Assembly (NCBI GenBank): GCA_040219735.1
Contig: JAVJRX010000101.1
Direction: 5' to 3' (one strand)
Origin: Coleofasciculus sp040219735
GTDB taxonomy: Bacteria; Cyanobacteriota; Cyanobacteriia; Cyanobacteriales; Coleofasciculaceae
DNA: 64,000 nucleotides
The position numbers were made by a program, and so were the translations under genes. The notes below the pieces were generated by a model. It did no database searches and was not told the origin of the DNA. It saw only the letters and a list, made by a program, of their open reading frames with translations. Numbering within the stretch: position 1 is the stretch's first letter; each line of letters starts with the position of its first letter. Positions 44,175 through 53,438 of the stretch are shown piece after piece.

Positions 44175-45458
44175 TTATTTTTGCAGGATAATGTTATCAT
44201 CTTGAGGGCAGCTAAGTTTTTGAAGCGCTAGCCCTGGCTCTGAAATAAATTGCTGCTTAATCTGCTCAATACGCCTCTGTGAACGAGGATATTCTCCCAA
44301 AAGCCCGACAATTCCCCCCCAGAGTTCGGCGAGAATCATTCCCGGCGGTAAAGGATGAAGCCCCATCAAACTCTCTGCAAGCTGGCGTAACTGGTATTGA
44401 AACCACCATCCGACCAACAGGCGAAAGCTTAAACGCATGGAGATGTCTTGCTGGTAAGATTTAACCACAAATGCCATAAAACCTAACCCCCACGTCCAAT
44501 ACTGATGGCGGAGTTTTGCCAGTTCCCGACGGTGTTGGTGAAACACCAGGTATTGAGGTTCGTACACTAAAGGATATCCTGCCCGAACTACGCGGTAAAA
44601 GATATCCAAATCCCCGCCACCCGGAAGCGGTGCGCCTGTATCTAACGCCTCATCAAAGCCACCCAGTTTGAGTAAAACCTCCCGGCGAAATGCCATATTG
44701 CATCCCGCGCCAAAAATTCCGGCTCCGCAGGGATAGAGGGGATTACCGGGTAAGATTTGTCCATGGCGGATTTTCTCAAAACCGCGCCGAAATCCGCCCC
44801 TCTTTTCAAAGAGAATTTGTGCCTCTGTGACCAACTCATAAGGCAAAACCAACCCAGTAAACCCACCCGCATCGGGATTTTCTGCCCAAGCTTCTACCAG
44901 TCCATTGAACCATTGACGGTCTACAGTTACATCATCATCGAGATATGCCAGAAGTTCACCTGTCGCCTCTTGCAAAGCACGATTGCGAGCAAAATCTAGA
45001 CCCGCTTTCGGTTCCCTGGTGTAGAACACGGTCGGTAATGTGTCAATTAAATCTTTGGTGCGCTCATCAGACGGTGCATTATCCACCACTAAAATTTCAA
45101 AACAAGGCGAACCATCTGATAGTTGTAGCTTAAGTAAAGACTCCAGACATCTTGCCACATTGTCGGGACGGTCTTTCGTACAAATCGCCACTGTTAGGGA
45201 AGGAAACTGCTCTGGATTCGCCGGAGACACTAATTCTTCTCGGATACTTTCCTGAAGCAGCTTTGTGCCAATTTCCCGACTCAGGAGTGGTGCTAAATCT
45301 TCGGGAGTCAGGACGCTGTTTGGCGGGAGTTCTTGCATCACCAAACCGATGGGTCTGTCTTTACGGCGTAGCACCAAAGCGATACCCGTTTTGTCCTCCT
45401 TTGTCTGGAGGGTGGGTAGGGGTTGAGTGACTTCCAAATCAATGATGGAGTAGGACAT
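44175..45458 (-). CDS. Glycosyltransferase family 2 with N-terminal accessory region
   Basis: A 427 aa GT2 with catalytic motifs SLTVAICTKDRPDNVARCL near residue 103, FEILVVDNAPSDERTKDL, LAYLDDDVTVDRQW and PGGGDLDIFYRVV. The N-terminal ~100 residues (SIIDLEV, then GIALVLRRKDRPIGLVMQEL) resemble those of the GT2 at 41727-43031. The start was moved to the ATG at 45458: the longer frame would run back across the end of the ABC exporter gene, while this leaves a 16 bp gap. Confidence 0.88.
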   Translation of the reverse strand: MSYSIIDLEVTQPLPTLQTKEDKTGIALVLRRKDRPIGLVMQELPPNSVLTPEDLAPLLSREIGTKLLQESIREELVSPANPEQFPSLTVAICTKDRPDNVARCLESLLKLQLSDGSPCFEILVVDNAPSDERTKDLIDTLPTVFYTREPKAGLDFARNRALQEATGELLAYLDDDVTVDRQWFNGLVEAWAENPDAGGFTGLVLPYELVTEAQILFEKRGGFRRGFEKIRHGQILPGNPLYPCGAGIFGAGCNMAFRREVLLKLGGFDEALDTGAPLPGGGDLDIFYRVVRAGYPLVYEPQYLVFHQHRRELAKLRHQYWTWGLGFMAFVVKSYQQDISMRLSFRLLVGWWFQYQLRQLAESLMGLHPLPPGMILAELWGGIVGLLGEYPRSQRRIEQIKQQFISEPGLALQKLSCPQDDNIILQK

Positions 45459-45474
45459 AAGTCTCGTTTCAGGG

Positions 45475-47250
45475 TCAAGCTGGAGAACGATGATATTGCA
45501 GTCGGTGGAGTTTGGCAAAGAGTCCGTTGAGTTGAAGAAGCTGCTGGAGATTCCCCGACTCAACTACCTGTCCGTTCTCCAGGACAATAATCTGGTCTGC
45601 TTTTTCGATAGTGGACAGGCGATGGGCGATGACAATGACGGTACGGTTATGGCTAAAGGTAGTTAGCGCTTCTTGAATTAAGTGTTCTGAAATCGTGTCT
45701 AGGGCGTTGGTGGCTTCATCCAGAATCAGAATGTCTGGATTGCGGATAATAGCACGAGCAAGGGCGATGCGCTGTCGCTGACCCCCGGAGAGCCGAATTC
45801 CTCGGTCGCCTACTTTGGTATCGTAGCCTTGGGGGAGTTGCATGATAAACTCATGGGCATTGGCTTGTTTGGCGGCGGCAATGATATCGGCTTCTGTTGC
45901 GTCTAAGCGACCATAGGCAATGTTCTCCCTGATGGTATTACTGAAAATATAAATGTCTTGACTGACGATTGCCAGATGACAGCGCCAGGATAGTAAATCT
46001 AATTCTTTTAAGGGGTGATTGTCTACATAAATTTCGCCTTCAGTAACCTCATAAAAACGGCAAATTAGGTTAACGAGGGTAGACTTCCCCGCACCGGAAG
46101 GACCAACAAATGCGGTGGTTTTGCCACTGGGAATGGAGATGGAGATATTGTGTAAAGCGGGTTTATCCTGGGGATTGTAGCGGAAGCTAACGGATTCTAA
46201 GGAAATAGCCTGCTGCAATCCTGAAAACGTCAGATTGCCAGAGCGGATGTAGGGCTTGTCCGAGGGTTCCAGAAAGTACATCACATCATCCACCGAACTG
46301 GCTAACATCAGCAACTTAACGCGATTGCCACCGAGCAGTTGCATCTGCGGCTGAAGTCGATAGAGAATGAATAGAAAAGTTAGCAGGGTAGGTAATGCCG
46401 TCCGGTCTTGCAACAGAGCAATCATCATAATGCTCAACACCAGCAATGCCGAAAGCACCTCATAGAGCGGATTCACGGACGCCGACAACGTATCGAGCTT
46501 CATAAAGATACCACGGACTTGCTCAGACGCCTGATCAAACTGCTTTTGCTCGTAAGGTTCCCGTCCAAATGCCCGAATGGTTCTCATTCCTGCTAACCCT
46601 TCATACATTCGTCTTCCCAGAGCGACATTCACTTGAACTGCCTTTTGTCCCAAAACTTTGGACTGGCGCGTCACAAACTGGATAATTAGGGAAATCAAAA
46701 GCATGATCCCGCCGACTAACAGGGTCAACTTCCAGGAAATCAGTAGGAGTAAGGCGACATAAACAACGGTAGTGCAGGAACTTACAATCAGGTTGACCAA
46801 TACCCCTAGTGCTTCACTGGTGCGCCATGTCTCAGTTGCCAATGTATTGAGTAATTTGCCAGAATCTTTAGTTTCTAAGAAGCTGTAGCTTACGCTTAAT
46901 AGCTGATCGAAAATACGAGAGCGCAACCGATGGCTGATACGCGAATTTAACCATGCCAATAGAACCGAGTTACCGTAGGTTAGGCAGTTTTTCAGTACAA
47001 TAGCGCCAAAGATAAATAGGGGAATAACGACTAGGCGTTGACTGGTAGGAACGGTACTGAGGACTTGGTTGAGAAAGCCGATTAAAGCATTGTCACTGAC
47101 TGTTGGGTTAGAGGTTTGAGACAAGTTTTGGAGAAAAGGAATGAACAAGCTAACCCCCAATCCTTCCGAAACTGAAGATAAAATTCCCAGGGTAACAATT
47201 GCCGGAATTGCCCAGGGGTAAATTTTTAACAGTAGGAGTAGCCTTTTAAT
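45475..47250 (-). CDS. ABC exporter (fused permease-ATPase), HepA-like; apparent ATT start
   Basis: A full MsbA-type half transporter: six transmembrane helices, then an ATPase with VGPSGAGKSTLVNL (Walker A), the RLSGGQRQRIALARA signature, DILILDEATNALD (Walker B) and VIVIAHRLS. Homology continues upstream of the first TTG (47160) through RLLLLLKIYPWAIPAIVTLG, a normal exporter N-terminus. No ATG, GTG or TTG lies in frame before a stop near 47282. An ATT codon at 47250-47248 sits 8 bp after GAGG and gives 591 aa, the usual length. It resembles HepA, the heterocyst envelope polysaccharide exporter, and has GalE and glycosyltransferase neighbours likewise. Confidence 0.85.
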   Translation of the reverse strand: MKRLLLLLKIYPWAIPAIVTLGILSSVSEGLGVSLFIPFLQNLSQTSNPTVSDNALIGFLNQVLSTVPTSQRLVVIPLFIFGAIVLKNCLTYGNSVLLAWLNSRISHRLRSRIFDQLLSVSYSFLETKDSGKLLNTLATETWRTSEALGVLVNLIVSSCTTVVYVALLLLISWKLTLLVGGIMLLISLIIQFVTRQSKVLGQKAVQVNVALGRRMYEGLAGMRTIRAFGREPYEQKQFDQASEQVRGIFMKLDTLSASVNPLYEVLSALLVLSIMMIALLQDRTALPTLLTFLFILYRLQPQMQLLGGNRVKLLMLASSVDDVMYFLEPSDKPYIRSGNLTFSGLQQAISLESVSFRYNPQDKPALHNISISIPSGKTTAFVGPSGAGKSTLVNLICRFYEVTEGEIYVDNHPLKELDLLSWRCHLAIVSQDIYIFSNTIRENIAYGRLDATEADIIAAAKQANAHEFIMQLPQGYDTKVGDRGIRLSGGQRQRIALARAIIRNPDILILDEATNALDTISEHLIQEALTTFSHNRTVIVIAHRLSTIEKADQIIVLENGQVVESGNLQQLLQLNGLFAKLHRLQYHRSPA

Positions 47251-47262
47251 GAGTTTTTCCTC
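47248..47262 (-). promoter_or_regulatory. GAGG ribosome-binding site with ATT start for the ABC exporter
   Basis: On the minus strand GAGG lies at 47262-47259, followed by an 8-nt spacer and ATT at 47250-47248. This is the only well-placed initiation site for the conserved N-terminus. ATT starts are rare (infC is the classic case) and usually mean low expression. Confidence 0.5.
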
Positions 47263-47331
47263 TTTAAGCTCTGTTTTTTAGGCGTCAGTGGCAACGAACG
47301 GTTAATGGTAAATGGACAACAGGTTCTCTTT

Positions 47332-48495
47332 TTAATTTAAGGCTGAACCTTCAACGGTTTCATAGTTTAGCTTTATTTTTTTATTCCGAGAAAGCTTAGG
47401 AATGAAATAGTGAAAGGCATCGCCAACTAAGACCTTGATCTTGATCGCGCTTTCTTTGCGTTTGATGTCATCAAGAGTCAATCTATTTTTTATATTTTTT
47501 GACTTGAACGACTGGTTTTCCGCAACCCCCACTCTCGCTCTCACAAGCTGAAGGACTAACCCTAAAATGCTTTGGAGAGCCAATAAATAAAACCCCAGCC
47601 GTAAGTAGGGTGTGACGACATCTGATTTTATCGCTTGTCCTAGCCAAAATAGAGTCGTTTTATGGTCTTTAAAATAATGACTTTGATGGGCAAAGTAAAT
47701 ATATAAACTGCTACTCGAAAATCCATAGAGAGCTGTGGGTATTTCGGGATGTCTTTGTCGTACAGCTTGCATCACTAAATGGTGTGACTTTGCCATTTGA
47801 GTAGAATCACGGGACATACTGTTGATAATTTTGCGATAACCAATCAGAAAGTCTGGGACAACTCGGAATTGACAAACGTCAGCGATTCTCAGATAAATAT
47901 CCCAATCTTCACATCCCTGGGCAGCCTGTTCTTTCAATTGGCAGTTATATCCTCCAATTTGATCAAAACAATTTCGACGAATCATGGAGGCGCTCGCATT
48001 GCCAATAAAATTGTGACCGACTAGGGTGACGTAAACCTCTCCCTCAATTTTGGCGGCACGAAATATACCCGTGGGGACATCATCTTGATCAATATCCACT
48101 GACCACGAATAAACTAACCCAACAGAGGGATCAGATGCGAGAAAACATTGGACTTGCTTTTCAATATTTTCGGGATACCAAATATCATCCGCATCAATGG
48201 GAGCAATGAATTCGCCTTGAGACTTTTCAATGCCTAAATTCCGGGCGGCGGCGACTCCGGCATTTTTCTGTTGCAACAAGACTACCCGTTTATCTTGTTG
48301 TGCAATGGCTTGGATAATCTCAGGGGTTCTGTCTTGGGAACCATCATCGACGACTAAAACCTCCAGGTTCTGATACGTCTGAGATAGAACGGATTTTAGT
48401 GTCTTTTCAATAAAGGCTTCGGCGTTATAAGCTGGAATAATAACCGAAACCAGGGGTAAGGTAGAAGCTACGCGATCGCGGTTCAGGGTGATCAT
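47332..48495 (-). CDS. Glycosyltransferase family 2
   Basis: A 387 aa GT2 of the common A-type: PLVSVIIPAYNAEAFIEKTL near residue 14, LEVLVVDDGSQDRTPEI near 44, AARNLGIEKSQGEFIAPIDADD near 80 split over the DxD, and GCEDWDIYLRIAD near 175. A hydrophobic stretch near residue 290 (LRLGFYLLALQSILGL) may be a membrane anchor. The start was set to the ATG at 48495, which leaves 23 bp after galE; the longer frame would overlap galE. Confidence 0.9.
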   Translation of the reverse strand: MITLNRDRVASTLPLVSVIIPAYNAEAFIEKTLKSVLSQTYQNLEVLVVDDGSQDRTPEIIQAIAQQDKRVVLLQQKNAGVAAARNLGIEKSQGEFIAPIDADDIWYPENIEKQVQCFLASDPSVGLVYSWSVDIDQDDVPTGIFRAAKIEGEVYVTLVGHNFIGNASASMIRRNCFDQIGGYNCQLKEQAAQGCEDWDIYLRIADVCQFRVVPDFLIGYRKIINSMSRDSTQMAKSHHLVMQAVRQRHPEIPTALYGFSSSSLYIYFAHQSHYFKDHKTTLFWLGQAIKSDVVTPYLRLGFYLLALQSILGLVLQLVRARVGVAENQSFKSKNIKNRLTLDDIKRKESAIKIKVLVGDAFHYFIPKLSRNKKIKLNYETVEGSALN

Positions 48496-48518
48496 GAATT
48501 TTTGGGTTGCTGCTGAAA

Positions 48519-49601
48519 CTATAAATATGCCCCAGATGCGCCAATGCAAGGCTGAACCATTTGTTTCTCTCGCCAACCGTGGCGTTGTTGATGCCAATGC
48601 CAAGCATGGGTGATCATATCCTTAAGTTCTGGGTATTGGGGCTGCCAACCTAAAACCTGCTTGGCTTTTTCTCCAGTGCTGACTAGCATAGGGGGATCTC
48701 CTGGGCGGCGAGGGCATTCGATCACTGGGATCGGTTGTTTGGTCACTGTTCTGGCGGTTTCAATCACTTGTTTGACGGAGAAACCTTTGCCACTACCCAG
48801 GTTAAAAATTTCACTTTCATCAGTTTGCAATAGTCGAGCTAATCCTAGCAAGTGCGCCTGGGCAATATCACTAACATGAACATAGTCTCGAATACAAGTA
48901 CCATCTGGGGTAGGATAATCGGTGCCAAACACAGAAATGGATTCTCGCCAACCGAGGGCGCTAAACAACACGGAGGGAATCAGGTGGGGTTCTGGGGTAT
49001 GATCTTCTCCCAAGCGTCCCGCCGGATCTGCCCCAGCGGCATTGAAGAAGCGGAAACAGATATACTTTAACTTGTATGCCGCCTCAAAATCAGCCAGCAT
49101 TTTCTCGACCATCAATTTACTACTACCATAGGGATTGATGGGATTTTGTGGTTGTTCTTCCGTAATCGGTAATGACTGGGGGATGCCATAAGTGGCACAA
49201 GTGGATGAAAAGACTAACCGTTTCACCGAAGCCGCCACCATCGCTTCCAAGAGCGTCAGGGTTCCCGCCACATTGTTACGGTAATACTTGGCTGGGTTGG
49301 TGAAGGATTCCCCCACATAGGCACAGGCGGCAAAGTGGATAACCCCTGTGATAGAGTGAGTGGCAAATACCCGATCCAGTAAGGCGCGATCGCTGATACT
49401 CCCCTCAATTAAGGGAACCTGCAAAACGTTTTCCACGAAATCTCGATGTCCGCAGGTTAGATTATCCAAAATAACAACCTGATAACCCGCCTCCTTTAAG
49501 GCTTGCACGGTATGAGAGCCGATATATCCGGCTCCCCCTGTAACCAGGAGGGTTGGTGTCTTTTGAGATGCAGTTGCCCAGGTTTTATAGGTTTGGTACA
49601 C
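48519..49601 (-). CDS. galE: UDP-glucose 4-epimerase
   Basis: GalE interconverts UDP-glucose and UDP-galactose and so supplies donor sugars to the cluster. The 360 aa protein has the NAD-binding LLVTGGAGYIGSHTVQAL near residue 18, FAACAYVGES near 93, the SSTCATYG serine region and the YGSSK tyrosine-lysine pair. It appears to be the first gene of the minus-strand glycan operon, with the promoter in 49602-49861, shared with the divergent AAA-like gene. Confidence 0.95.
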   Translation of the reverse strand: MYQTYKTWATASQKTPTLLVTGGAGYIGSHTVQALKEAGYQVVILDNLTCGHRDFVENVLQVPLIEGSISDRALLDRVFATHSITGVIHFAACAYVGESFTNPAKYYRNNVAGTLTLLEAMVAASVKRLVFSSTCATYGIPQSLPITEEQPQNPINPYGSSKLMVEKMLADFEAAYKLKYICFRFFNAAGADPAGRLGEDHTPEPHLIPSVLFSALGWRESISVFGTDYPTPDGTCIRDYVHVSDIAQAHLLGLARLLQTDESEIFNLGSGKGFSVKQVIETARTVTKQPIPVIECPRRPGDPPMLVSTGEKAKQVLGWQPQYPELKDMITHAWHWHQQRHGWREKQMVQPCIGASGAYL

Positions 49602-49861
49602 TCGGTTTTGAGCTAGAAGTCTTATAGATTGATATTCTTATAGACTATGTATCATACAATTAGGTGCTAGTTGATACATAAGGGACTACTTTATAAAGTC
49701 TTCACACTAATCCCCAAATTATCAGGTTCTTATGAAGATTTCATAAAGTTAATTCATTGAGTGTGGTGTATAAGTTATCAGTCCTGGGAAATAGAACAAT
49801 TTAGGATACAATCCTGTCAGAGGGAAATTCCGTATTTTCACCGACACCCCAGGTGCGTCCC

Positions 49862-52399
49862 ATGATCGCAGTCCAAAACTCAGTCTATGAGTATCAAGTT
49901 GGGGGTTGTCTACCCATTGATGCTCCTACCTACGTCGTTCGACAAGCTGACAATCAACTCTACGAAGCGCTCAAAGCCGGCGAGTTTTGTTATGTCCTTA
50001 ACGCTCGCCAGATGGGAAAATCGAGCTTACGGGTTCGCACAATGCAGCGCCTGAACCAGGTGGGGTTTGCTTGCACGGCGGTTGACTTGAGTGCGATCGG
50101 ATGCCAAAACATTACTCTAGAACAGTGGTATGCCGGGATTGTTTACACCTTAGCCAGCAGCTTCGATCTCATGGATGCTGGTGAATTGGAAACCTGGTGG
50201 TCTACTCGCCAGACTCTTTCTATTGTGCAACGTTTTAGAACGTTTATCGATGAGGTCTTACTCCGAGCAATTCCTCAGAATTTGGTGATTTTTTTTGATG
50301 AAATCGATAGCGTTCTCCGCTTACACTTCCCCGTTGATGATTTTTTTGCCTCGATCAAATCCTGCTATAATCAGCGAAGCAATAATCCCAACTATAAACG
50401 CCTCGCCTTTGCTCTCCTCGGTGTCGCCACACCTTCAGATCTAATTCAAGATAAATACCGCAGTACTCCCTTCAATATCGGTCAAGCCATTGAACTTTCG
50501 GGTTTTCAGCTAGAAGACGTTCAAGCCTTGGTGCAGGGATTAGTAGGAAAAGTCAGTCATCCTGATGTGATTCTCCAAGAAATTTTAACTTGGACAGGAG
50601 GTCAACCTTTTCTCACTCAAAAGCTATGTAAATTAGTCCATCAACATATCGAGAAGCAAGGGCATTTAACTAAAACCTGGGAGACGCGACAACCTAGCCT
50701 GCTACAGAGACTTTATTCGGGCAGAAATGTTCAAGCTAAAATCTCAGATTGGGTCGAACAACTGATTCAAAATCAAGTGATTAAAAATTGGGAGGCTTTT
50801 GATGAACCTGAACATTTAAGAACTATCCACAATCGCTTGAGCCAAGGTGGAAAGAGTAATCCGGAAATCATTGATCTCTACCAGCAAATTTTACAACGTG
50901 GACAAATCGCGGCTGATGAAAGTCGCTCAAAAATGGAATTGCGGTTGACCGGAGTAGTGGTCAAGCAAAATGGCAAATTACGAGTCTATAACCAGATTTA
51001 CCAGTCTGTCTTTAACCAACAGTGGGTTCAGCAGAACTTTCCTAATCTACCTCAACCTGTTTACGTCCCGAAAAGGGATAACAAGGCGGATAAGCCGGAC
51101 TTAGACATCCTCTCTAGTGTCGAAGTAGAACTCATCTACAATCACTTAATCGACTGTGTACAACGGGAGTCCCCGGCTCAGTTGATTGAGCGTTTCCGTC
51201 AATTGTTCATCCATGGTAATGGCTATCCTGAACCGACAATTTTAGCAGCACTCTACGTAATCACGGCGTCTAAACAGGCTGAAGAAAAGTTTAAAAATAT
51301 TCTCTATCGCTGCTGTCACATCCTGGTGAACCGTTGGCAAATGACGCCTAAAGAAAATGTCGCGATCGCACATTTACTGGGTCTGTTCCAAAGCCCCCAC
51401 CAGCCTACCTCTAGCCGTTTGCGACAACTCGTGAAAACCTTTATCGACTCCGAAGAATATCGCACTTTAAAACGTCTTGTGAAAGTAGTCGATGATTCAG
51501 TACCAAGTTTTATCGACCTGGAAGAGTATCGAGTCTTAGAATCTCTGGGGGAAGTGGTAGATGATTCAGCAAAGGGAGAGGAGGATTCTACACCAAAACC
51601 GAAAAAATTAGCTCACTTAATTAGTCATTATCCCTTCTTATTCTCTTATTGTTTATTGAGTCAAGGCTGTTCCGAGGAAACCCAGCAAACCATCAAAAAA
51701 CTGCAAGGAGAAAAACAGCAACGATTAGAGGACGAACTTTTGCAGTACGCTACTTATCTAGTTGAGGGAACTACATCCTCAGCTACAAATAGAGAGCAAT
51801 TGGTGAACAATCCCACTCTATTGAATGATCAGGAATTGTATCTAGCACTGCAACAGTTTGGCGGAAAAGCTGAAAATTCATATACGTACCGTGAGTTGGC
51901 TCAAAACTTTCTTCACCAAACTTGCCGAACTCCATCTTATTCCCTGTTTAAAGAAAATTTATATCAGTATCTAGTTACGTCGATCGATCCGAGCTATGGG
52001 CAACACAACTTTTATAGATTATTGAATAAGCACCTAACGAATACGCTAACTGAATGTAACAATCATAAAGTGGACACTTCTTTGATTGGAAAAACATGCA
52101 GCCAGTTGTTTGATTTGCTCGTTGTTGAAAGTATGGAAAAACCCCAACATTATTGGTTTTGTGATTTAGTCGATAATCTGGGTTCTCTAAAAATGACAGT
52201 TTTACTGCTCAAAATTGTCCTATTGTCTCCCCAGTTGATTCGCCCTGACCTTGAAAGACGCTTGGCTATTTTATTTAATCATTACGAATCAACACCGATT
52301 GAAGAGATTCTCTATTTAGTTAAATCGATGGAAAATTTAAACGTTGCGTTTATTGTCAATTTTGGCGTCAGAGATTTTTCATGGCTGAACCAGTATTAA
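49862..52399 (+). CDS. AAA-like (AAA_35) NTPase fused to an uncharacterised cyanobacterial module
   Basis: An 845 aa two-part protein. Residues ~1-395 are the AAA-like module common in filamentous cyanobacteria: YVVRQADNQLYEALKAGEF, Walker A NARQMGKSSL near 47, Walker B LVIFFDEIDSVL near 140, and TGGQPFLTQKLCK near 240. In most relatives this is fused to WD40, TPR or other sensors. Here residues ~410-845 form a helical module, including LISHYPFLFSYCLLSQ and a C-terminal LFNHYESTPIEEILYLVKSM, that I know only as a conserved cyanobacterial sequence of unknown function. A 69-bp in-frame duplication lies inside it. The function is unknown; a signalling or defence role is speculative. Start ATG at 49862. 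Confidence 0.8.
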   Translation: MIAVQNSVYEYQVGGCLPIDAPTYVVRQADNQLYEALKAGEFCYVLNARQMGKSSLRVRTMQRLNQVGFACTAVDLSAIGCQNITLEQWYAGIVYTLASSFDLMDAGELETWWSTRQTLSIVQRFRTFIDEVLLRAIPQNLVIFFDEIDSVLRLHFPVDDFFASIKSCYNQRSNNPNYKRLAFALLGVATPSDLIQDKYRSTPFNIGQAIELSGFQLEDVQALVQGLVGKVSHPDVILQEILTWTGGQPFLTQKLCKLVHQHIEKQGHLTKTWETRQPSLLQRLYSGRNVQAKISDWVEQLIQNQVIKNWEAFDEPEHLRTIHNRLSQGGKSNPEIIDLYQQILQRGQIAADESRSKMELRLTGVVVKQNGKLRVYNQIYQSVFNQQWVQQNFPNLPQPVYVPKRDNKADKPDLDILSSVEVELIYNHLIDCVQRESPAQLIERFRQLFIHGNGYPEPTILAALYVITASKQAEEKFKNILYRCCHILVNRWQMTPKENVAIAHLLGLFQSPHQPTSSRLRQLVKTFIDSEEYRTLKRLVKVVDDSVPSFIDLEEYRVLESLGEVVDDSAKGEEDSTPKPKKLAHLISHYPFLFSYCLLSQGCSEETQQTIKKLQGEKQQRLEDELLQYATYLVEGTTSSATNREQLVNNPTLLNDQELYLALQQFGGKAENSYTYRELAQNFLHQTCRTPSYSLFKENLYQYLVTSIDPSYGQHNFYRLLNKHLTNTLTECNNHKVDTSLIGKTCSQLFDLLVVESMEKPQHYWFCDLVDNLGSLKMTVLLLKIVLLSPQLIRPDLERRLAILFNHYESTPIEEILYLVKSMENLNVAFIVNFGVRDFSWLNQY
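51440..51577 (+). repeat. In-frame 69-bp tandem duplication in the AAA-like fusion gene
   Basis: Two adjacent 69-nt units, 51440-51508 and 51509-51577, encode FIDSEEYRTLKRLVKVVDDS and FIDLEEYRVLESLGEVVDDS, each followed by three more residues. The reading frame is kept. The copies have already diverged, so this is not a sequencing artefact. Confidence 0.85.
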
Positions 52400-52443
52400 A
52401 TAGGAATTATGAATTTACTGTTCCCTGAGGAATGACAAAATCT

Positions 52444-53340
52444 TTAGCAATTTTTAATCACCCAAGACTTTAGTCGTTCATTCACTTGGTCGGGAACCTC
52501 ATCATGGGGACAATGACCGGCTTGGAGATAGTATTCTGTCAGTTGAGGATAATACTGACGGAACTTTGCTCCCCGTTCTTTGGCATTCATCCAGGGATCA
52601 CCTTCTCCCCATAAGAGTAAGAGGGGACAGCGTAAACTGGCAAGCAGCACATCTATTTTTTCTCCTTGGGGCGATTTGAAGACAGAGGCGAAGACTTTAT
52701 GCGCTCCGCGATCGCACGAAGGGCGATAGATATCCTCTACCAGTTGGTCAGTAATAGCGCTGTGATCTAAATAGACTTGCTTGAGGGTTCTGCGAATAAT
52801 TGCCCGTCGCCGCAGGTACTGAAACAATAGGAAACTCGCCCAGGGTTGCAATAGAAGACTTCGCGTCATGCTCTTAAACCCCTTTTGCCCAGAATTCGCG
52901 GACTCTGGAACCTTCGTATCGGTAAAAGGACCGGCACTATTAAGCAACACCACCCCCGCCGCAGAATCAGGACACTGCGCCGCGACACACAGCGCACAAT
53001 AGCCACCTAAAGAGTTTCCTGCCAACACCACAGGCTGACCAATCACCTGGGTGATAAAATCATGCAACTGGTCTCGCCACAAATCACCACTATATTGCCA
53101 GTCCGGTTTAGCCGATCGTCCAAACCCTAATAAATCAATTGCCCAAACTTCAAAGTCCTGTTTGAGTTCAGCAATATTCTTGCGCCAGTGATCCGTCGAT
53201 GCACCAAATCCATGGATAAGTAACAGAGGGGGGTGTTGCGATCGCTTCTCACCTGCTTTGACGTAGTAAATCGACTGTCCTCGCCATTGCCAGTAGATGC
53301 CAGGAATGGTTGCTGTTGCTGCAACGGGGGTCGCCTGCAT
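52444..53340 (-). CDS. Alpha/beta hydrolase
   Basis: A 298 aa alpha/beta-fold hydrolase. LLLIHGFGASTDHWRKNI near residue 39, LLGFGRSAKPDW near 73, the nucleophile in GNSLGGYCAL near 108, the acid in LLWGEGDPWM near 245 and histidine in AGHCPHDEVP near 273. The pattern recalls the pheophytinase or chlorophyll-dephytylase-like group found in cyanobacteria, but the substrate cannot be fixed from sequence. It converges with the AAA-like gene. Confidence 0.87.
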   Translation of the reverse strand: MQATPVAATATIPGIYWQWRGQSIYYVKAGEKRSQHPPLLLIHGFGASTDHWRKNIAELKQDFEVWAIDLLGFGRSAKPDWQYSGDLWRDQLHDFITQVIGQPVVLAGNSLGGYCALCVAAQCPDSAAGVVLLNSAGPFTDTKVPESANSGQKGFKSMTRSLLLQPWASFLLFQYLRRRAIIRRTLKQVYLDHSAITDQLVEDIYRPSCDRGAHKVFASVFKSPQGEKIDVLLASLRCPLLLLWGEGDPWMNAKERGAKFRQYYPQLTEYYLQAGHCPHDEVPDQVNERLKSWVIKNC

Positions 53341-53438
53341 GGTTCTCGATAATGTTAAGTAACGTTAACTAATATAGCGTAAGCGTTAAGGAATGGGGGC
53401 GGACAGATCTAAGGCGGATTCAAAAGAGCGATCGCGCT

